Part shown: positions 62,995-64,000 of the stretch, in pieces
Layout: every line of letters starts with the position of its first letter
How positions within the stretch are numbered: the stretch's first letter is position 1
Assembly: GCF_022539315.1 (NCBI RefSeq)
Contig: NC_066342.1
Span: 17,315,346-17,379,345 of the forward strand
Length of the DNA: 64,000 nt
Origin: Serinus canaria
Lineage: Eukaryota; Chordata; Aves; Passeriformes; Fringillidae
Reading direction: 5' to 3'
Notes under the pieces: model-generated
The model's input: only the letters and a program-made list of their open reading frames with translations
What the model was told of the DNA's origin: nothing
The model's database searches: none
Program-made: the position numbers and the translations under genes

Positions 62995-63227
62995 ATCCAG
63001 AAGGACCTAGACAGGCTTGAGAGGTGGGCCCGTGTGAACCACATGAAGTTCAACAAGGCCAAGTACAAGGTCCTGCATCTGGGTGGGGCAATCCCAAGTG
63101 CAAGTAAAGGCTGGGCAGAAAATGGATGGAGAGCAGCCCTGAGGAGAATGACTTAGGGGTATTGGTGGATGAGAAGCTCAACATAACCTGGCACTGTGCA
63201 CTCAGGCCAGAAAGCCAGCTGTGTCCT
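62995..63227 (+). mobile_element. CR1 LINE fragment, first part
   Basis: AAGTTCAACAAGGCCAAGT, AAGGTCCTGCATCTGGGT and GACTTAGGGGTATTGGTGGA are typical of the CR1 ORF2 3' region in birds, plus orientation. It is cut by LTR K2. Confidence 0.88.
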
Positions 63228-63868
63228 TATGGGGTCTGGCTGTCCGTCTCTGCTCCCACACACGCTTAGGATGGTTCTTTGCACGCTGGGCCTCAAAAGA
63301 TGAGTCTGGACTCTAGGTTTTTTCGGTCTTCAGAATGGTTTATTGCTTCTTGTCTACAAAGTCCCTTCTCTGTCCAACCGGGATCTGACCAGCACGGCAG
63401 CCAAAGGCACTCTGCCCACCCCCAAGGCGGTCACATATTTTATAACAAAAACTACATATATCATATTTACTTTTTATCCCCAATACCTATCACCCTCGTC
63501 ACCAGGTACACCCTCACCCCAGACCAATCCCCAAGTGCCAACACCACAACAGAAGATGGATGACAAGAAAAAGAAAGAAGAGCCTGGTGACACGCCCTGA
63601 TTCCTCCATCTTGTCTCCATAACGCCCCTGTACCAAAACCTCATAATCTGTGATTTACTCTATAATTATGTCTTCCCTTCACCATTCACACCTGAGTGAT
63701 TCTCACAGGTTTCATCTCCTCATACATCGGTGGCACATCCCTAGATGGATCAAAATCAAGCCACCAAGTGCTTCTGGCAACATTCCAAGACTCCCAAGCG
63801 CCCCCCCCCCCCCCCAAGGGTTCTCTCGGTAGCTCTGGACATCAGGAGTGATGCGCTGAGTTCCCACA
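63228..63868 (-). mobile_element. Solo LTR K2 inside CR1
   Basis: This 641-bp LTR is flanked by a perfect 6-bp duplication TGTCCT (63222-63227 and 63869-63874). CR1 sequence resumes directly after it, so the empty site is legible. It matches LTR K1. A run of C lies at 63801-63816, and minus-strand GCAATAAACC (about 63337-63346) is the polyadenylation region. Confidence 0.93.
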
Positions 63869-63874
63869 TGTCCT

Positions 63875-64000
63875 GACCTGCATCAAAGGCAGGTCAAGGG
63901 AGGGGGATTCAGCCCCTCTACTCCGCTCTGGTAAGACCCCACCTGTGGTACTGCATTCAGCTCTGGAGCCCACAACATAAGAAGGATGTAGACCTGCTGG
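63875..64000 (+). mobile_element. CR1 LINE fragment, second part
   Basis: GACCTGCATCAAAGGCAGGTC, CCCCTCTACTCCGCTCTGGT and AGACCCCACCTGTGGTACTG continue the CR1 frame region after K2. It runs off the window end. Confidence 0.88.

Overview
The window looks like vertebrate, and specifically avian (most likely songbird), repeat-rich DNA. It holds several distinct endogenous retrovirus (ERV) lineages, at least twenty LTR copies, CR1 LINE 3' ends and microsatellites, and I see no host gene. Such ERV density is typical of a non-recombining compartment such as a bird W chromosome, but that placement and the species are inference. There are no bacterial-type genes, operons or CRISPR arrays. A 500-base run of N (33190-33689) is an assembly gap inside one provirus. 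Letters A to W are local names for LTR families.

Layout. 1-2229: an env-like fragment, LTR W and an inverted partial LTR W. 2230-8569: minus-strand gammaretrovirus-like provirus J1 (LTR, tRNA-Pro-type primer site, leader, gag, remnants of pro and integrase), broken by solo LTR A1 (itself carrying another LTR), a (GGAA)n tract and solo LTR B2. 8640-11930: decayed plus-strand pol and env, with solo LTR H1 between them. 12470-14755: minus-strand env with its 3' LTR H2, then plus-strand LTR I. 14761-22277: LTR B3, a decayed leader/gag and plus-strand provirus M. 22278-25494: plus-strand J-family pol with a solo LTR inside RNase H, ending in LTR J2 next to a CR1 fragment.

26570-30166: complete short provirus C (minus, two LTRs, 6-bp target duplication GTGGTG) with a 281-residue ORF I do not recognise. 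30707-38355: provirus D (minus), with betaretrovirus-like gag-pro-pol, an env TM of the gammaretrovirus/type D class and an alpharetrovirus-like LTR; it carries the gap and a solo LTR C. 38356-39433: LTR E, then an integrase C-terminus with LTR F.

39434-59318: one plus-strand ERVL copy forms a 20-kb skeleton (5' LTR, primer site, gag, protease, RT, RNase H, integrase). It is split by LTRs B1 (holding K1 and A2) and O, provirus P, LTR B4, provirus R, and LTRs S (holding M2), T and U. Exact target duplications fix many of these events, so the order of insertion can be read from the nesting. P keeps near-complete gag and a leader of repeated hairpins but has lost nearly all of pol and has no env. 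R keeps a capsid ORF and an env TM ORF but nothing between them. 59319-64000: LTR V with a (TA)n tract, solo LTRs A3 and K2, CR1 sequence split by K2, and about 2 kb of unassigned DNA.

Most coding sequence is broken, so these genes do not act together now. The strongest candidates for something undescribed are the covarying stem-loop arrays of provirus P (47426-47660 and 44123-44475), the gag frame offset shared by P and J1, and the short proviruses C and R.
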